Shown one piece after another: positions 9,354 through 18,792 of a stretch of 37,094 nucleotides of DNA. The DNA lies in the NCBI GenBank assembly GCA_947628065.1, contig CANQYK010000006.1:1-37094 (forward strand), written 5' to 3'. Source of the stretch: an uncultured Bacilli bacterium (GTDB lineage: Bacteria; Bacillota_I; Bacilli_A; RF39; UBA660). The notes under the pieces were generated by a model. It made no database searches. It had not been told where the DNA came from and was given only the letters and a program-made list of their open reading frames with translations. Positions within the stretch are counted from its first letter, which is position 1; the number at the start of each line of letters is the position of its first letter. A program made the position numbers and the translations under genes.

Positions 9354-10688
9354 CAAAGACCATTTGGCTATATGAAATCAGAAGATAAGAAAATGATTGT
9401 TGATAATGCTACAAAACCCTATGTAGAAAAGATATTTGATATGTATTTAGAGGGAAAAAGTTTTCAAACAATTGCTAATTACTTTAATGAAAATAATATT
9501 TATCCTAAAAAGAAATGGAAAGATACAACAATTCAAAAAATTATTGATAATAAAATCTATATGGGTGATTATGAACAATGGAAACGAATTGTCAAAAAAG
9601 AAAATTTACAACCAATTATTTATATGAATGTTGTTGAGCCAATTATATCTCGTGCCAAATGGGAAGATTGCCAAAGACAAAAAGAAATAAATCAAAGAAC
9701 TTATACAAGAGATAGAATTTATACTTTCTTTCAAAGACTAAAATGCCCTAATTGTGGTCGTATTATGAAATGCAAAGGTTCTGGTGGTAAGAAAAGAAAG
9801 TATATGTATTACACTTGTGAACATTGTCACATTAACTTTAATGAAGATTATGTTGAAAGATTATTAAAAGATTTTATTTATGATTTATTAGAATATGATA
9901 TGGCAGTCAAAAAGTTTTTCTTGCCTATTTTAGAAGATAAAACAAATAATTTAGATACAACAACCATTGATAAAGAAATCAAAAATTTAGAAAAACAAAG
10001 AGATAGAATTAAAAATGCTTATATTAAAGGTATTGTAGAAATAGAAGATTTTAAAGAAGATTATAAACTTATTGAAGATAAAATTGCTAACCTTGAAAGT
10101 AAAAGGCTTGAACTTGTTGACCTAGAAACTTTTAACTACTCTCCTCATGAATTACTTGCAGAAAGAGATGTAGAAAGAGAAAAAATGATAAGACTTGATA
10201 CTTTAAATACTTTGTTAAAAAGTAAATGGAATAGTATGGAAAAGTTTGAAAAACAGGAATTTATATCTAAATTTATTGATACTATTGAGATTAAAAAAGA
10301 TGATAAAGGTAATTATTTACTTGAAAAAATCAACTTTAGAAAAGGCTTTATTAAAGAATTAATTAAATTTTATGAAGCAGGAATATTTGATGTTGCTATA
10401 CCTGTAATGGTAGGAAATGAAGAACAATATATTAAAGGTGGCAGAATGACACAGGAACAACTAGATAAATATTTAAATAAAATGAACGACTATTTTGAAA
10501 CATCTTTCTATGAAATGTATGAATCAAGTGATAGCAAAGATGATGAAATAATTTATGAATATACACCAAAATATAATGAAAAAATTGTTAGATTTGTTGT
10601 CATTTCTAGCGATAGTAATTTTCCTATTTCAAAGGAAAGTATTAAAGAAAAATACGGAATTGTAAGTTATAAAAAAGAAAGGATTTGA
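9336..10688 (+). pseudogene. large serine recombinase (outer element), 3' part
   Basis: From the core GGT (9336) the frame reads GRHIPGQRPFGY and continues to a stop at 10688. It contains the recombinase domain (IFDMYLEGKSFQTIANYFNE), a zinc ribbon (LKCPNCGRIM ... YYTCEHCHINF) and a coiled-coil region (about 190-250 of this part). Joined at the core with 315-779 it gives an uninterrupted 604-codon gene of typical length. No stop or frameshift besides the insertion is visible, so excision of the inner element should restore a working gene. The internal ATG at 9372 lacks a good ribosome binding site, so a separate fragment is unlikely to be made. Confidence 0.9.
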
Positions 10689-10694
10689 TAAATT

Positions 10695-11048
10695 ATGAAT
10701 ATAAAATATAAAAAATTTGGAGATTATCTATTACCAAATTTAGTAATAGATAATCAAAATAATAAACAAATTGGAAAGTATGGATATTTAAGATTGACCT
10801 ATATTAAGCAAAATAAAAAGGCGTTATATCAATCATTATTAATGAAAAATGAACTAACTAATCATCTTTTTTCAGTCAGTAATGAATGTGAAGAAAGACT
10901 AAAAACTTTAATGGATAATTATATAAAAAATGATGACAGACTATCTGAAAAAAATAAAGAAACTAATCAAATTGAATGGGTAAAATTGATGAATAATTAT
11001 AAGCTAATTGCTGAAGAAATTATCTTAAAGGAGATTGTCTATGTTTAA
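10695..11048 (+). CDS. tnpV: TnpV-like transposon protein
   Basis: 117 residues with the TnpV pattern: KKFGDYLLPNLVI near the start, KYGYLRLTYIKQNKKALYQS, and a helical C-terminus (WVKLMNNYKLIAEEIILKEI). TnpV genes follow the tnpX recombinase gene in Tn4451-like elements, and this one follows the interrupted recombinase with a gap of six bases. Function in the family is not established. Its position supports the view that the recombinase and tnpV were one operon before the insertion. Confidence 0.8.
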   Translation: MNIKYKKFGDYLLPNLVIDNQNNKQIGKYGYLRLTYIKQNKKALYQSLLMKNELTNHLFSVSNECEERLKTLMDNYIKNDDRLSEKNKETNQIEWVKLMNNYKLIAEEIILKEIVYV

Positions 11049-11100
11049 TTTTTCTCATAAGCGAGCAACGTGTTGGTACTCCCACCACATTATTTTGAAA
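11049..11100 (+). other. candidate oriT of the MOBP relaxase
   Basis: The gap before the relaxase gene holds AAGCGAGCAACGTG followed by TTGGTACTCCCACCA, an imperfect inverted repeat, which is where origins of transfer lie in related elements. The ten bases around TACTCCCAC (11077-11085) recur at 197-205 near the left edge of the window. No nick site can be assigned with confidence. Confidence 0.35.
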
Positions 11101-11115
11101 GGCTAAACCTTAACT

Positions 11116-12420
11116 ATGGCTACAACATCAATTTGGAGTATTAAAAATAATTTAAAGCAATCTATAAATTATATCATCAATCCGGAAAAAACTATCAATG
11201 AAGATTATGGGAAAATAGAAAATTATAATTATCTTGAACTTGATAAAGAATACAATTTTAAGTTAGAAAAAACTCGCTATGTAAGTTGTTTAAATTGTGA
11301 TGAAGACGATCCATATAATGATATGGTGTTTACAAAAGATATTTTCAATAAGAAAGATGGAATTCTTGCTTATCATGGTTATCAATCTTTTAAGGAAGGA
11401 GAAGTGACAGCAGATATTGCTCACGAAATTGGAGTTAAGTTTGCAGAAGAAATGTTTAAAGATTATGAAGTGGTTGTAGCAACTCATCAAAATACAAATC
11501 ATATTCACAACCATTTCATAATCAACTCTGTTTCATTTAAGAATGGAAAGAAATACAATAACAATAGAACAAATCTAGCAAAATTAAGACATATATCAGA
11601 TTCTTTATGTGCAGAATATGGATTAAATGTTTTAGATGAAGATATAGGCTATAAAAGTACCTTTAATCACAAAGTTATTGATAATGATTATTATAAAACT
11701 TTAAAAGAAGATTTAGATAATGTAATAAGTTATTCAGTTACTCTTAGACAAGTAATGGATAGAATGAAATTATTAGGATATAAAACTTATTCTCGTAATA
11801 ATGTCATAACTATTTATAGAGATAATTGTGATAAAGTACGAATTGAAAAAGTATTTGGTGATGAATATTCAAAAGATAGAATAAATGAACGACTATATTT
11901 ATCAAGGCAAATTGTATTTAAACCTATGTCACATAAATCTATATTTGAAGAATATTCTAAAAATAACAAGACTCATAAAGGTATATATGGTTTATATTTA
12001 TACTATTGTTATTTACTAGGAGTATTTCCAAAAAATCATCCAAAACAATATCTTCCTTATTCTATAAGACAAGAAATAAAAAAGTTAGATGATTTTTCTG
12101 AACAAGTTAGATTTATGGCTAATAACAAAATTGAAACAATTGAAGATTTAGAAATTTTCTCTAAAACTAACTATGAAGAATATAGAAACCTTATGGGGGA
12201 AAGAGAAAATCTTTGGAAAAGATACCATAGGGCAAAAACTACCGAAAAACAATCTGAAATACTTGCTGAAATAAATGATATTCAACCTAAAATAAAAGAA
12301 CTTCGTAAATATGATAATTACTGCAAAAACATTAGAAAACAATCTGAATCTATGCAAAATAATATTAATAATTTTGATAAAGATATCCAAAAAGAAAAAG
12401 ACAATTCTAGAATTCTCTAA
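11116..12420 (+). CDS. MOBP-type relaxase (relaxase/mobilization nuclease domain)
   Basis: 434 residues. The N-terminus MATTSIWSIK...SINYIINPEKT is typical of relaxases of Tn1549/CTn-like elements (Tyr19 in the catalytic tyrosine region). Residues 85-140 contain AYHGYQSFKEGEVTAD and the three-histidine motif HQNTNHIHNHFIIN (His129, 131, 133). The C-terminal third is helical. It would nick the outer element's oriT, probably the short gap just upstream. GAAAGG lies 14 bases before the ATG, a weak site. The stop codon lies inside the strong terminator at 12395-12435. No VirD4 or T4SS genes are in the window. Confidence 0.88.
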   Translation: MATTSIWSIKNNLKQSINYIINPEKTINEDYGKIENYNYLELDKEYNFKLEKTRYVSCLNCDEDDPYNDMVFTKDIFNKKDGILAYHGYQSFKEGEVTADIAHEIGVKFAEEMFKDYEVVVATHQNTNHIHNHFIINSVSFKNGKKYNNNRTNLAKLRHISDSLCAEYGLNVLDEDIGYKSTFNHKVIDNDYYKTLKEDLDNVISYSVTLRQVMDRMKLLGYKTYSRNNVITIYRDNCDKVRIEKVFGDEYSKDRINERLYLSRQIVFKPMSHKSIFEEYSKNNKTHKGIYGLYLYYCYLLGVFPKNHPKQYLPYSIRQEIKKLDDFSEQVRFMANNKIETIEDLEIFSKTNYEEYRNLMGERENLWKRYHRAKTTEKQSEILAEINDIQPKIKELRKYDNYCKNIRKQSESMQNNINNFDKDIQKEKDNSRIL

Positions 12421-12435
12421 CTAGATTGTCTTTTT
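12395..12435. terminator. bidirectional terminator between relaxase and nucleotidyltransferase genes
   Basis: AAAAAGACAAT (12395-12405) and ATTGTCTTTTT (12425-12435) form an 11-bp stem extended by CTAG/CTAG. With A and T tracts on both sides it serves the convergent genes on both strands. Confidence 0.8.
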
Positions 12436-13200
12436 CTATTCAGCACTACTCCTAATAACTAAATTATTAATATCAAAATTCGTAAATTGACTTAGAAAAT
12501 ATTTATATAAATCCTTTGCACAAACAAATTTTTTATCATAATTTTTTTCGTCTAAACATTTAATAACTTTTGTAATAAATTCCTGATCAGGTAATTTTTT
12601 GACATTATATTTTTTTCTATAATCATTATTTTTAAATATAATTTCTATTTTATTTAAAGGAATAGATGGTATCTGTTTATTATAAAAATAAGAATCTAAT
12701 ACCCTTTGCAAAAACATATAATAACTAAAATCTATGTCTTCATGATTATTATATTTAGCTTCTAGTTCATCAAATCCATCCCAAACAGAATAACAATTCA
12801 TTTTAAATTTAAAATCATCTATATCTGCAAGATTAGTCAACATAGAATTGTTTTTAGCAATATTAATTAATTCATTTATAGTACCATCTTTATCATATAG
12901 TATTTTAGCATTAACAAAAATCATTGTTGTAGACATATGATAATCCTGAAGTTCTTTTTCCATATAAGATAGAATTTTTTTCTTAGGATTTATAAAATAT
13001 TCAATTAAAAATCCATCTATATTTTTATTACCTCTTTCTCGCCATTTCGTGTCATCAGTGGTAACAATATAAATATCTATATCACTATTCTCGTTATTAT
13101 TACCTGTTGCGTAACTTCCAGTTAAAATAGCCCCTAAAAAGTAATCTTCATTCTTATATTTGTCTAAAAACTTTTCAATAGCTAGTTTCCATTTATTCAT
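12436..13200 (-). CDS. nucleotidyltransferase-domain protein (Pol beta fold)
   Basis: 254 residues. The N-terminal domain has the nucleotidyltransferase signature GAILTGSYATGNNNENSDID (Gly-Ser, then Asp-x-Asp) followed by IYIVTTDD, the pattern of aminoglycoside and related small-molecule nucleotidyltransferases. The rest is a helical domain of unknown specificity (YYMFLQRVLDSYFYNK). It likely transfers a nucleotide onto a small molecule or a protein. It begins 19 bases after serS stops, with AGGTG before its ATG and no terminator between, so it could be expressed from the serS T-box promoter. Whether it belongs to the chromosome or came with the adjacent mobile element is not clear. Confidence 0.75.
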   Translation of the reverse strand: MNKWKLAIEKFLDKYKNEDYFLGAILTGSYATGNNNENSDIDIYIVTTDDTKWRERGNKNIDGFLIEYFINPKKKILSYMEKELQDYHMSTTMIFVNAKILYDKDGTINELINIAKNNSMLTNLADIDDFKFKMNCYSVWDGFDELEAKYNNHEDIDFSYYMFLQRVLDSYFYNKQIPSIPLNKIEIIFKNNDYRKKYNVKKLPDQEFITKVIKCLDEKNYDKKFVCAKDLYKYFLSQFTNFDINNLVIRSSAE

Positions 13201-13219
13201 AATTACACCTAGTTTCTTT

Positions 13220-14500
13220 TTATTTTATTACTTTTAAGCCACCCAAATATGGTCTTAATACTTCTGGAACAGTTATGCTTCCATCTGCATTTTGATATTG
13301 TTCTACAATTGCAGGTACTAATCTACTTGTTGCAAGTCCACTACCATTTAAAGTACAAGCATAATGTAAATTTCCTTCTTCATCACGATACTTTGTGTTG
13401 TTTCTTCTTGCCTGATAATCTCTACTATTAGATACACTACTTACTTCTTTATAAATTCCCATACTTGGAATCCACACTTCTATATCATAAGTTCTACACA
13501 TACCTTGAGCGCAATCTCCAGCAGCAAGTTTACTAACTTGATAATGAAGTCCTAAACTTTTCATAAGTCCTTCTGCAATATTTAAAAGTTCGTTAAATGC
13601 TTCTTCAGTTTTATCTTCAGTAACATATTGTACCATTTCAACTTTATTAAACTGATGACCTCTTATAGTTCCTCTTTCTTCTTCACGAGAACTTCCTGCT
13701 TCAACCCTAAAACATTGAGTGTAAGCAAAGTATTTCTTTGGTAATTCATTAATATCCATTATTTCATTACTATGAACATTAACAAGTCCTGTTTCAGCAG
13801 TAGGTAAAAGAAATTTTTGATTTTTTTCACCAGTTTCTTCATCTTGAATCATATAAACTTCATCATTAAATTTTGGAAATTGTCCTGCGCCAAAACCACA
13901 TTCATATTTTAACATATAAGGTAACATCATAAATTGGAATCCATTTTTCAAATGAGTATCAATAAAATAATTTATTAAAGCCCATTCAAGTCTTGCTCCA
14001 ATTCCTGTGTATATCCAATTCTTTTCTCCAGCAATTTTTGTTCCTCGTTCATAATCAACCATATTTAAGTCTTTTAATATTTCATAATGAGGTTTTATTT
14101 CAAAATCAAATTTAGGTTGTTCCAAATTAGTACTTAAAACTTCATTGTTTTCTTTTCCACCAGCTGGAACATCATCATCAGGAGTATTAGGTAGTCCTGC
14201 TAAATAATCGAATATTTTTTTATCTAATTCATTATATTTAACCATTCCTTCATCTATTTTATTACCTAATTCTTTCATTTGTTCTACTATTTTGGTAGTA
14301 TCTTTTCCTTCTTTTTTCATTTGTGGAATAGTATCGCTTACTTTTCTTCTTTCAGCACGATATTCGTCCATCAAAGTACCAATTTTTCTTTTTTCTTTAT
14401 CCCACTCTAAAAGTTCATCTAAATTAACATTATTCATTCTTTTTAATAATGCTTTTTCTACTTCTTCTTTATTATTTCTAATTCTATTTATATCTATCAT
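13220..14500 (-). CDS. serS: seryl-tRNA synthetase
   Basis: 426 residues, the normal length. The N-terminal coiled-coil arm (about 25-100) binds the long variable arm of tRNA-Ser. Class II motifs are present: motif 2 (FRVEAGSSREEERGTIRGHQ, then FNKVEMVQY) and motif 3 (LNGSGLATSRLVPAIVEQYQ). It charges tRNA-Ser with serine in the cytosol. AGGAGG precedes the ATG. The gene is preceded by a T-box leader with its own promoter, so it should be induced when uncharged tRNA-Ser accumulates. The gene is intact and belongs to the stable chromosome. Confidence 0.97.
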   Translation of the reverse strand: MIDINRIRNNKEEVEKALLKRMNNVNLDELLEWDKEKRKIGTLMDEYRAERRKVSDTIPQMKKEGKDTTKIVEQMKELGNKIDEGMVKYNELDKKIFDYLAGLPNTPDDDVPAGGKENNEVLSTNLEQPKFDFEIKPHYEILKDLNMVDYERGTKIAGEKNWIYTGIGARLEWALINYFIDTHLKNGFQFMMLPYMLKYECGFGAGQFPKFNDEVYMIQDEETGEKNQKFLLPTAETGLVNVHSNEIMDINELPKKYFAYTQCFRVEAGSSREEERGTIRGHQFNKVEMVQYVTEDKTEEAFNELLNIAEGLMKSLGLHYQVSKLAAGDCAQGMCRTYDIEVWIPSMGIYKEVSSVSNSRDYQARRNNTKYRDEEGNLHYACTLNGSGLATSRLVPAIVEQYQNADGSITVPEVLRPYLGGLKVIK

Positions 14501-14599
14501 ATTAATCGTATCCTCCTCTTTTTATTTAAATAGTATAAAATTAATATGATCAGGATCGTTCAACCGTCCACAATAAAATATATTTCATTTAAAATCACT

Positions 14600-14811
14600 C
14601 TCCTAAAAATAAAAGAGGATAATACCATAGGAGTCTTATTCAAGACGGTACCATCCTCTTATTTAACTTAATTTAGATAACGGCTATTAACCGAAAATGT
14701 TTACATTTCACTCAAAGGTAGAAACTTTTAATTAATTCTATTATCTTGCACCAACCGATAACTCTCTATAAGAATATACATAAAAGTCATGTCCTCATCA
14801 AAGATTTACGA
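14600..14811 (-). promoter_or_regulatory. T-box riboswitch of serS
   Basis: The leader carries the T-box core with TGGTACC (minus strand of 14647-14653), a terminator (AAGAGGAT...ATCCTCTT, then TTTTATTTTT, down to 14605) that overlaps the antiterminator, and a stem I with AGAGAG and GGTTGGTGCAAG. A TCT codon in TTTCTACC is the likely serine specifier. The promoter is TTGACA (14845-14840) and TATCAT (14822-14817) with 17-bp spacing; its -35 box overlaps the stop codon of the upstream regulator gene. This explains the 340-bp gap between serS and that gene. Confidence 0.9.
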
Positions 14812-14841
14812 GTTAAATGATACCATATTTACACTGATTTG

Positions 14842-15336
14842 TCAATTTTTGACTATCCATTCACCTTTTTTAGTAGCACCAGTTCTTTCAATTAGTCCTT
14901 TTTCTATAAGTATTTTTATATTTCTTTGAACAGTTCTAATATTAATACCTAATAGTTTTGACAAAACCTCTTGTGTAATAGTTGGTGAATCTGACATTAA
15001 ATTAATAATGGATTTTTGAGTTTCAGTTAATTCAGCAATTTCATTTGCTTCTTCTCTAAATTTATCTTTATTAAATGGAAAAGTAACTCTAATAAAATTA
15101 GGAAAAAATTCAAATGATTTTTTATCATAACTTTGAAGTATTCTTATTATACCTGTACCCATTTGTTCAACTAAATCTAAATCATTAAATACTTTCATTA
15201 ATTCTTTATTTTTAGGTAATGAATATCCTTCTAAAAATTCTTCTTTTGTAGTAGATGGTTGAATGCCACCATTTGACGATATTACCAATTTATCACTAAA
15301 CATTTCAAATTTTGGAGCATATTCATTGGACCAATC
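14842..15336 (-). pseudogene. AlbA_2/ATP-binding regulator, 3' part (interrupted by RIT element)
   Basis: From the ATTATG duplication the frame reads DWSNEYAPKFEMFSDKLVIS, then SNGG and VEQMGTGIIRIL, the C-terminal part of the HATPase_c_4-like domain, and ends in a winged helix-turn-helix (TETQKSIINLMSDSPTITQE, then GINIRTVQRNIKILIEKGLI). The family consists of Schlafen-AlbA_2 proteins that act as regulators. The 164 codons here and the 270 codons at 18793-19602 join in frame at His-Asn to give a 434-codon gene. A separate product could start at an internal ATG (15303), but no good ribosome binding site is visible. Confidence 0.88.
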
Positions 15337-15339
15337 ATT

Positions 15340-15424
15340 ATGTTATGAGAAGAAAAAAATTATGAGAAGTTGGACTAAGAAAGTCTTTTTTTATGGACTT
15401 TTTTCTTTATTTAGCTTCTCATAA
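15340..15424 (+). repeat. left terminal inverted repeat of RIT element
   Basis: 85 bp matching the reverse complement of 18685-18769 with one visible mismatch (TTGGAC versus TTGTAC). It contains the 10-bp unit TTATGAGAAG at 15343-15352 and 15360-15369 and its inverse at 15415-15424. A small hairpin with a T tract (AAGTC/GACTT, 15381-15405) inside may insulate the element from host transcription. The inverse unit overlaps the -35 position of the recombinase promoter (extended -10 TGTTATAAT ending at 15442), which suggests autoregulation. Confidence 0.9.
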
Positions 15425-15478
15425 TAATATTATTGTTATAATATTCTTCGTGTTTCACACAAGAAGGAGATGATATAA

Positions 15479-16705
15479 ATGAATACACAAGAGTATATTG
15501 ATTTCATACCTAAATTTATTAAAAAACTTAATGATGATGGTATGAGTAAAACCGTGATTGGTACAGCAGAATGGATTACTAATCATTTTAAAAAATACTG
15601 TTTAAAAAATGGTATTAATTTTGTAGATATGGAGGTGATAAAAACATTTTATGATGAACAATATGATTTTGATATTTATGATTTAAAATATAATTATCAA
15701 ACTGTTTTAAGAAGACCTATGTTAATATTAATGGAATATTATGAAACTGGCAATTATTTTAAAACTCATCAAAAATCTGTATCATTAAATATTCCACTTG
15801 AATATTCTGATGTTTATCATTTAATACAAAAAGAATATATAAATGTTTTAGATAATTCAATTAAATCTAAGAAAAGGAAATTATGGACTGTTGCTAATTT
15901 GATGAATTATTTATACGAAAATAATATAACAGATTTCAAAGATGTACAAATTAGTAATATTTCAAACTATATTGATTTAATTTCTAAAAGATATGCAAAA
16001 GAGACTGTAAGACTTATAAAATCAGTTTTAAGGGAAGTGTTAAATTGGTTATATCAAAAAAATATTGTAAATTTTAATGGAAAACAAGCATTTCCAATAA
16101 TAAGGAAAGATACTAGAGACAAACTGTTATCAACTTATAGTGAAGAAGAAATTAAAAAAATATTAGATGCTATTGATAATTCCAATAGTTATGGAAAATG
16201 TGCTTATTTGGTTATTTCATTATTAGCTTATTATGGATTAAGGGTTGGAGATATTATAAATTTAAAATTTGAGAATATTGATTTTGAAAAAAATAGTATA
16301 AAAATTATTCAACAAAAAACAGATAAGGAGCTAGTATTACCATTAATTGACGAAGTTAAATTTCCTCTTTTAGATTATTTGAAAAATGGAAGAAATCCTA
16401 GTGTTGATGAGGAATATATACTTTCAACTATGCATGCACCATATACTAAATTTAATAACACTTCATCAATACATCGTATGGTTACTAGAGCAATGAAAAT
16501 TGCTGGAATTAATTTTGAAAATAAGCATCATGGATCACATGCTTTAAGGCATAGTTTAGCAACTAATATGATTAATAATAATGTCCCAATAAGTGCTATA
16601 AGTAATGTTTTAGGTCATTCGAGTTCTAAAACTACAAATATTTATATAACTAAAGATACAACACATTTGAGAGAATTAACATTGGAGGTACCTTATAATG
16701 ACTAA
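15479..16705 (+). CDS. ritA: tyrosine recombinase A of RIT element
   Basis: 408 residues, first of three. The catalytic domain has Arg I in YYGLRVGDIINL, the beta-hairpin lysine region IIQQKTDKELVLPL, HALRHSLATNMI (H-x-x-R), VLGHSSSKTT (second His) and the nucleophile Tyr in TNIYITKDT. The N-terminal half is a helical core-binding domain of unusual length. AAGGAG precedes the ATG, and a TGTTATAAT extended -10 lies 37-45 bases upstream. It overlaps the next gene by 8 bp. All catalytic residues are present, so the enzyme should be active. Confidence 0.88.
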   Translation: MNTQEYIDFIPKFIKKLNDDGMSKTVIGTAEWITNHFKKYCLKNGINFVDMEVIKTFYDEQYDFDIYDLKYNYQTVLRRPMLILMEYYETGNYFKTHQKSVSLNIPLEYSDVYHLIQKEYINVLDNSIKSKKRKLWTVANLMNYLYENNITDFKDVQISNISNYIDLISKRYAKETVRLIKSVLREVLNWLYQKNIVNFNGKQAFPIIRKDTRDKLLSTYSEEEIKKILDAIDNSNSYGKCAYLVISLLAYYGLRVGDIINLKFENIDFEKNSIKIIQQKTDKELVLPLIDEVKFPLLDYLKNGRNPSVDEEYILSTMHAPYTKFNNTSSIHRMVTRAMKIAGINFENKHHGSHALRHSLATNMINNNVPISAISNVLGHSSSKTTNIYITKDTTHLRELTLEVPYND

Positions 16706-17681
16706 AGATAAAGATCTTGAATTTAAAAGTATATTTAAAAAAGAGCTATCACAATTTATTATATATAAAAGAAGTAATGGATATAAATATTCAAAGCCAA
16801 TAATTTATAGATTTCATGAATTAGATAGATTTTTTTTATCATTAGATAATAATACTAAATTTATAAATCAAGAAATAGTTGATAAATGGCTTAGTACTTG
16901 CAATATTAATAATAAAGAATCTACTAAGGGTAAATATTTTTCAGTAATTTCTCAATTCTGCGATTTTTTAAGAATGAATGGATATGAAAATATAATTAAA
17001 CCAGATACAAATAAATTAAAATTTCACAGCGATTTTATACCCTATATTTTTACTGATGAAGAAATAAAAAGAATGTTTAAATTATTAAATGATAAATTAA
17101 AAATAAATAAAAATTTAGACACATATTCATTTTATATTTTGATGTGTTTATATTATTGCTGTGGTCTTAGATTAAATGAAGCTTTAAATTTAAAAATAAG
17201 TGATTATAACACTTATGAAAAAACTATTACAATTTTACAAAGCAAAAATAATATTACTAGAATTATTCCTTTATCTGATTCAATAAATAATTTGATTATT
17301 GAATATTTGAACTTTAGAAAATCAAATAATGAATATTTATTTATCACTGATAATAATGTTAAATACTATAAAAGTAAACTATATGAAAAATTCCATTGGT
17401 TATTAAAAAATGCAAAAATACCAGTTAGGTATGATGGAAAAAGGCAAAGAATACATGACCTACGTCATACTTATGCAGTAAATAGTCTAAAACAAATGCA
17501 AAAAAGAGGTTTTGATTTATATACATCATTGCCTATTTTGTCAGTTTATTTAGGACATAAAAATATTACTGAAACTGAGTACTATCTTAGACTTATTGAA
17601 AGTGAGGCTGAAAATATATCAAAAATTACAAGTAATTATTTAAAAAATATATATAATAAGGAGACATTTTATCATGAGTAA
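16698..17681 (+). CDS. ritB: tyrosine recombinase B of RIT element
   Basis: 327 residues. Catalytic motifs: YYCCGLRLNEALNL (Arg I), ILQSKNNITRIIPL (Lys region), RIHDLRHTYAV (H-x-x-R), YLGHKNITETEYYLRL (His and nucleophile Tyr). Starts within the last 8 bp of the first gene and overlaps the third by 8 bp, so the three are translated as one coupled unit. GGAG of the site lies in the preceding codons (ATTGGAGGTACC). Confidence 0.88.
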   Translation: MTKDKDLEFKSIFKKELSQFIIYKRSNGYKYSKPIIYRFHELDRFFLSLDNNTKFINQEIVDKWLSTCNINNKESTKGKYFSVISQFCDFLRMNGYENIIKPDTNKLKFHSDFIPYIFTDEEIKRMFKLLNDKLKINKNLDTYSFYILMCLYYCCGLRLNEALNLKISDYNTYEKTITILQSKNNITRIIPLSDSINNLIIEYLNFRKSNNEYLFITDNNVKYYKSKLYEKFHWLLKNAKIPVRYDGKRQRIHDLRHTYAVNSLKQMQKRGFDLYTSLPILSVYLGHKNITETEYYLRLIESEAENISKITSNYLKNIYNKETFYHE

Positions 17682-18678
17682 AAATTTGAATTATTATATT
17701 TCTAAATATTTTGCAGATTATCTTCCAAATGTAAAAGGCGTTTCAAAAAATACAATTAATTCTTATAGAGATACTTTTGTCTCATTATTAAATTATTTAA
17801 AGAATGTCAAAAAAATGAATATTAATAATAATTTACCATTAAATTCTTTGGATAATAAATTAATAGAGGAATATCTAATATATTTGGAAGAAGAACAAAT
17901 GAATAGTATTTCAACTAGAAATCAAAGGTTAGCCGCAATTCGTTCATTCTATAAATATCTAAAAAATAGAGAATTATCTTGTTTTGAAATTTGTTCTAAC
18001 ATCCAATTAATTCCAAACAAAAAAACTCATAAAAAAATATTATCATATTTTTCAATCGACGAAATAGAAATTTTGATTAATTGTCCTAATACTAAAGAAA
18101 AAAACGGATTTAGAGATTACGTGTTATTACTTTTTATGTATGAAACGGCATGTAGAGCTCAAGAATTAGCTGATTTAACTTTAAAACAACTAAATTTAAA
18201 TAATCATTCATTTGTTGTATTAAAAGGTAAAGGAAACAAAGAGAGAAATATTCCTTTAACTAATGATTTAAAGTGTTTGTTGTTAAAATATTTAAATGTA
18301 TTTTCTATAACTAATAATGATGAATATGTATTTTTGAATAAATCAAATAATAAATTTACTACAAAAGGTATAGAATATATTTTAAAAAAATATATTAATA
18401 TTGCAAAATCAAAATATCCATCAAAATTTAAAAATGAATATTCTAATCATAGTATGAGACATTCAAGAGCTATGCATTTACTTGAATCTGGAGTTAATTT
18501 AATATACATTCGAGATATACTTGGACATACATCTGTAGTAACAACGGAAATTTATGCAAAAACAAATCCAATTATTAAAGAAAAACAAATCTTAGAACAT
18601 AGCAAAAAGCTAAATGCAACTGATAAATATTCTGAAAATGAAAAAGAAGATTTATTAAAATTTTTACAAGAATTGTAA
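17674..18678 (+). CDS. ritC: tyrosine recombinase C of RIT element
   Basis: 334 residues, most similar of the three to Xer-like recombinases. The N-terminal SAM-like domain (NTINSYRDTFVSLLNYL) is followed by the catalytic domain: TACRAQELADLTL (Arg I), VLKGKGNKERNIPL (Lys), NHSMRHSRAMHLLE (H-x-x-R), ILGHTSVVTTEIYAKT (His and nucleophile Tyr). AAGGAG precedes its ATG inside the second gene. The stop lies 6 bp before the right inverted repeat. Confidence 0.88.
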   Translation: MSKNLNYYISKYFADYLPNVKGVSKNTINSYRDTFVSLLNYLKNVKKMNINNNLPLNSLDNKLIEEYLIYLEEEQMNSISTRNQRLAAIRSFYKYLKNRELSCFEICSNIQLIPNKKTHKKILSYFSIDEIEILINCPNTKEKNGFRDYVLLLFMYETACRAQELADLTLKQLNLNNHSFVVLKGKGNKERNIPLTNDLKCLLLKYLNVFSITNNDEYVFLNKSNNKFTTKGIEYILKKYINIAKSKYPSKFKNEYSNHSMRHSRAMHLLESGVNLIYIRDILGHTSVVTTEIYAKTNPIIKEKQILEHSKKLNATDKYSENEKEDLLKFLQEL

Positions 18679-18684
18679 TTATTA

Positions 18685-18769
18685 TTATGAGAAGCTAAAT
18701 AAAGAAAAAAGTCCATAAAAAAAGACTTTCTTAGTACAACTTCTCATAATTTTTTTCTTCTCATAACAT
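18685..18769 (-). repeat. right terminal inverted repeat of RIT element
   Basis: Matches 15340-15424 in inverse orientation with one visible mismatch. It holds TTATGAGAAG (18685-18694) and its inverse at 18740-18749 and 18757-18766. Unlike the left end, it is followed by 23 further element bases that include the palindrome at 18773-18792. Confidence 0.9.
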
Positions 18770-18772
18770 CAA

Positions 18773-18792
18773 TTATCAGAAGCTTCTGATAA
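18773..18792. repeat. 20-bp perfect palindrome at the right RIT end
   Basis: TTATCAGAAGCTTCTGATAA is two inverted copies of a one-base variant of the repeat unit TTATGAGAAG. It abuts the ATTATG flank. In a circular form of the element, CTTCTGATAA, ATTATG and TTATGAGAAG would adjoin, giving inverted 10-bp arms around a 6-bp centre. Confidence 0.85.
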
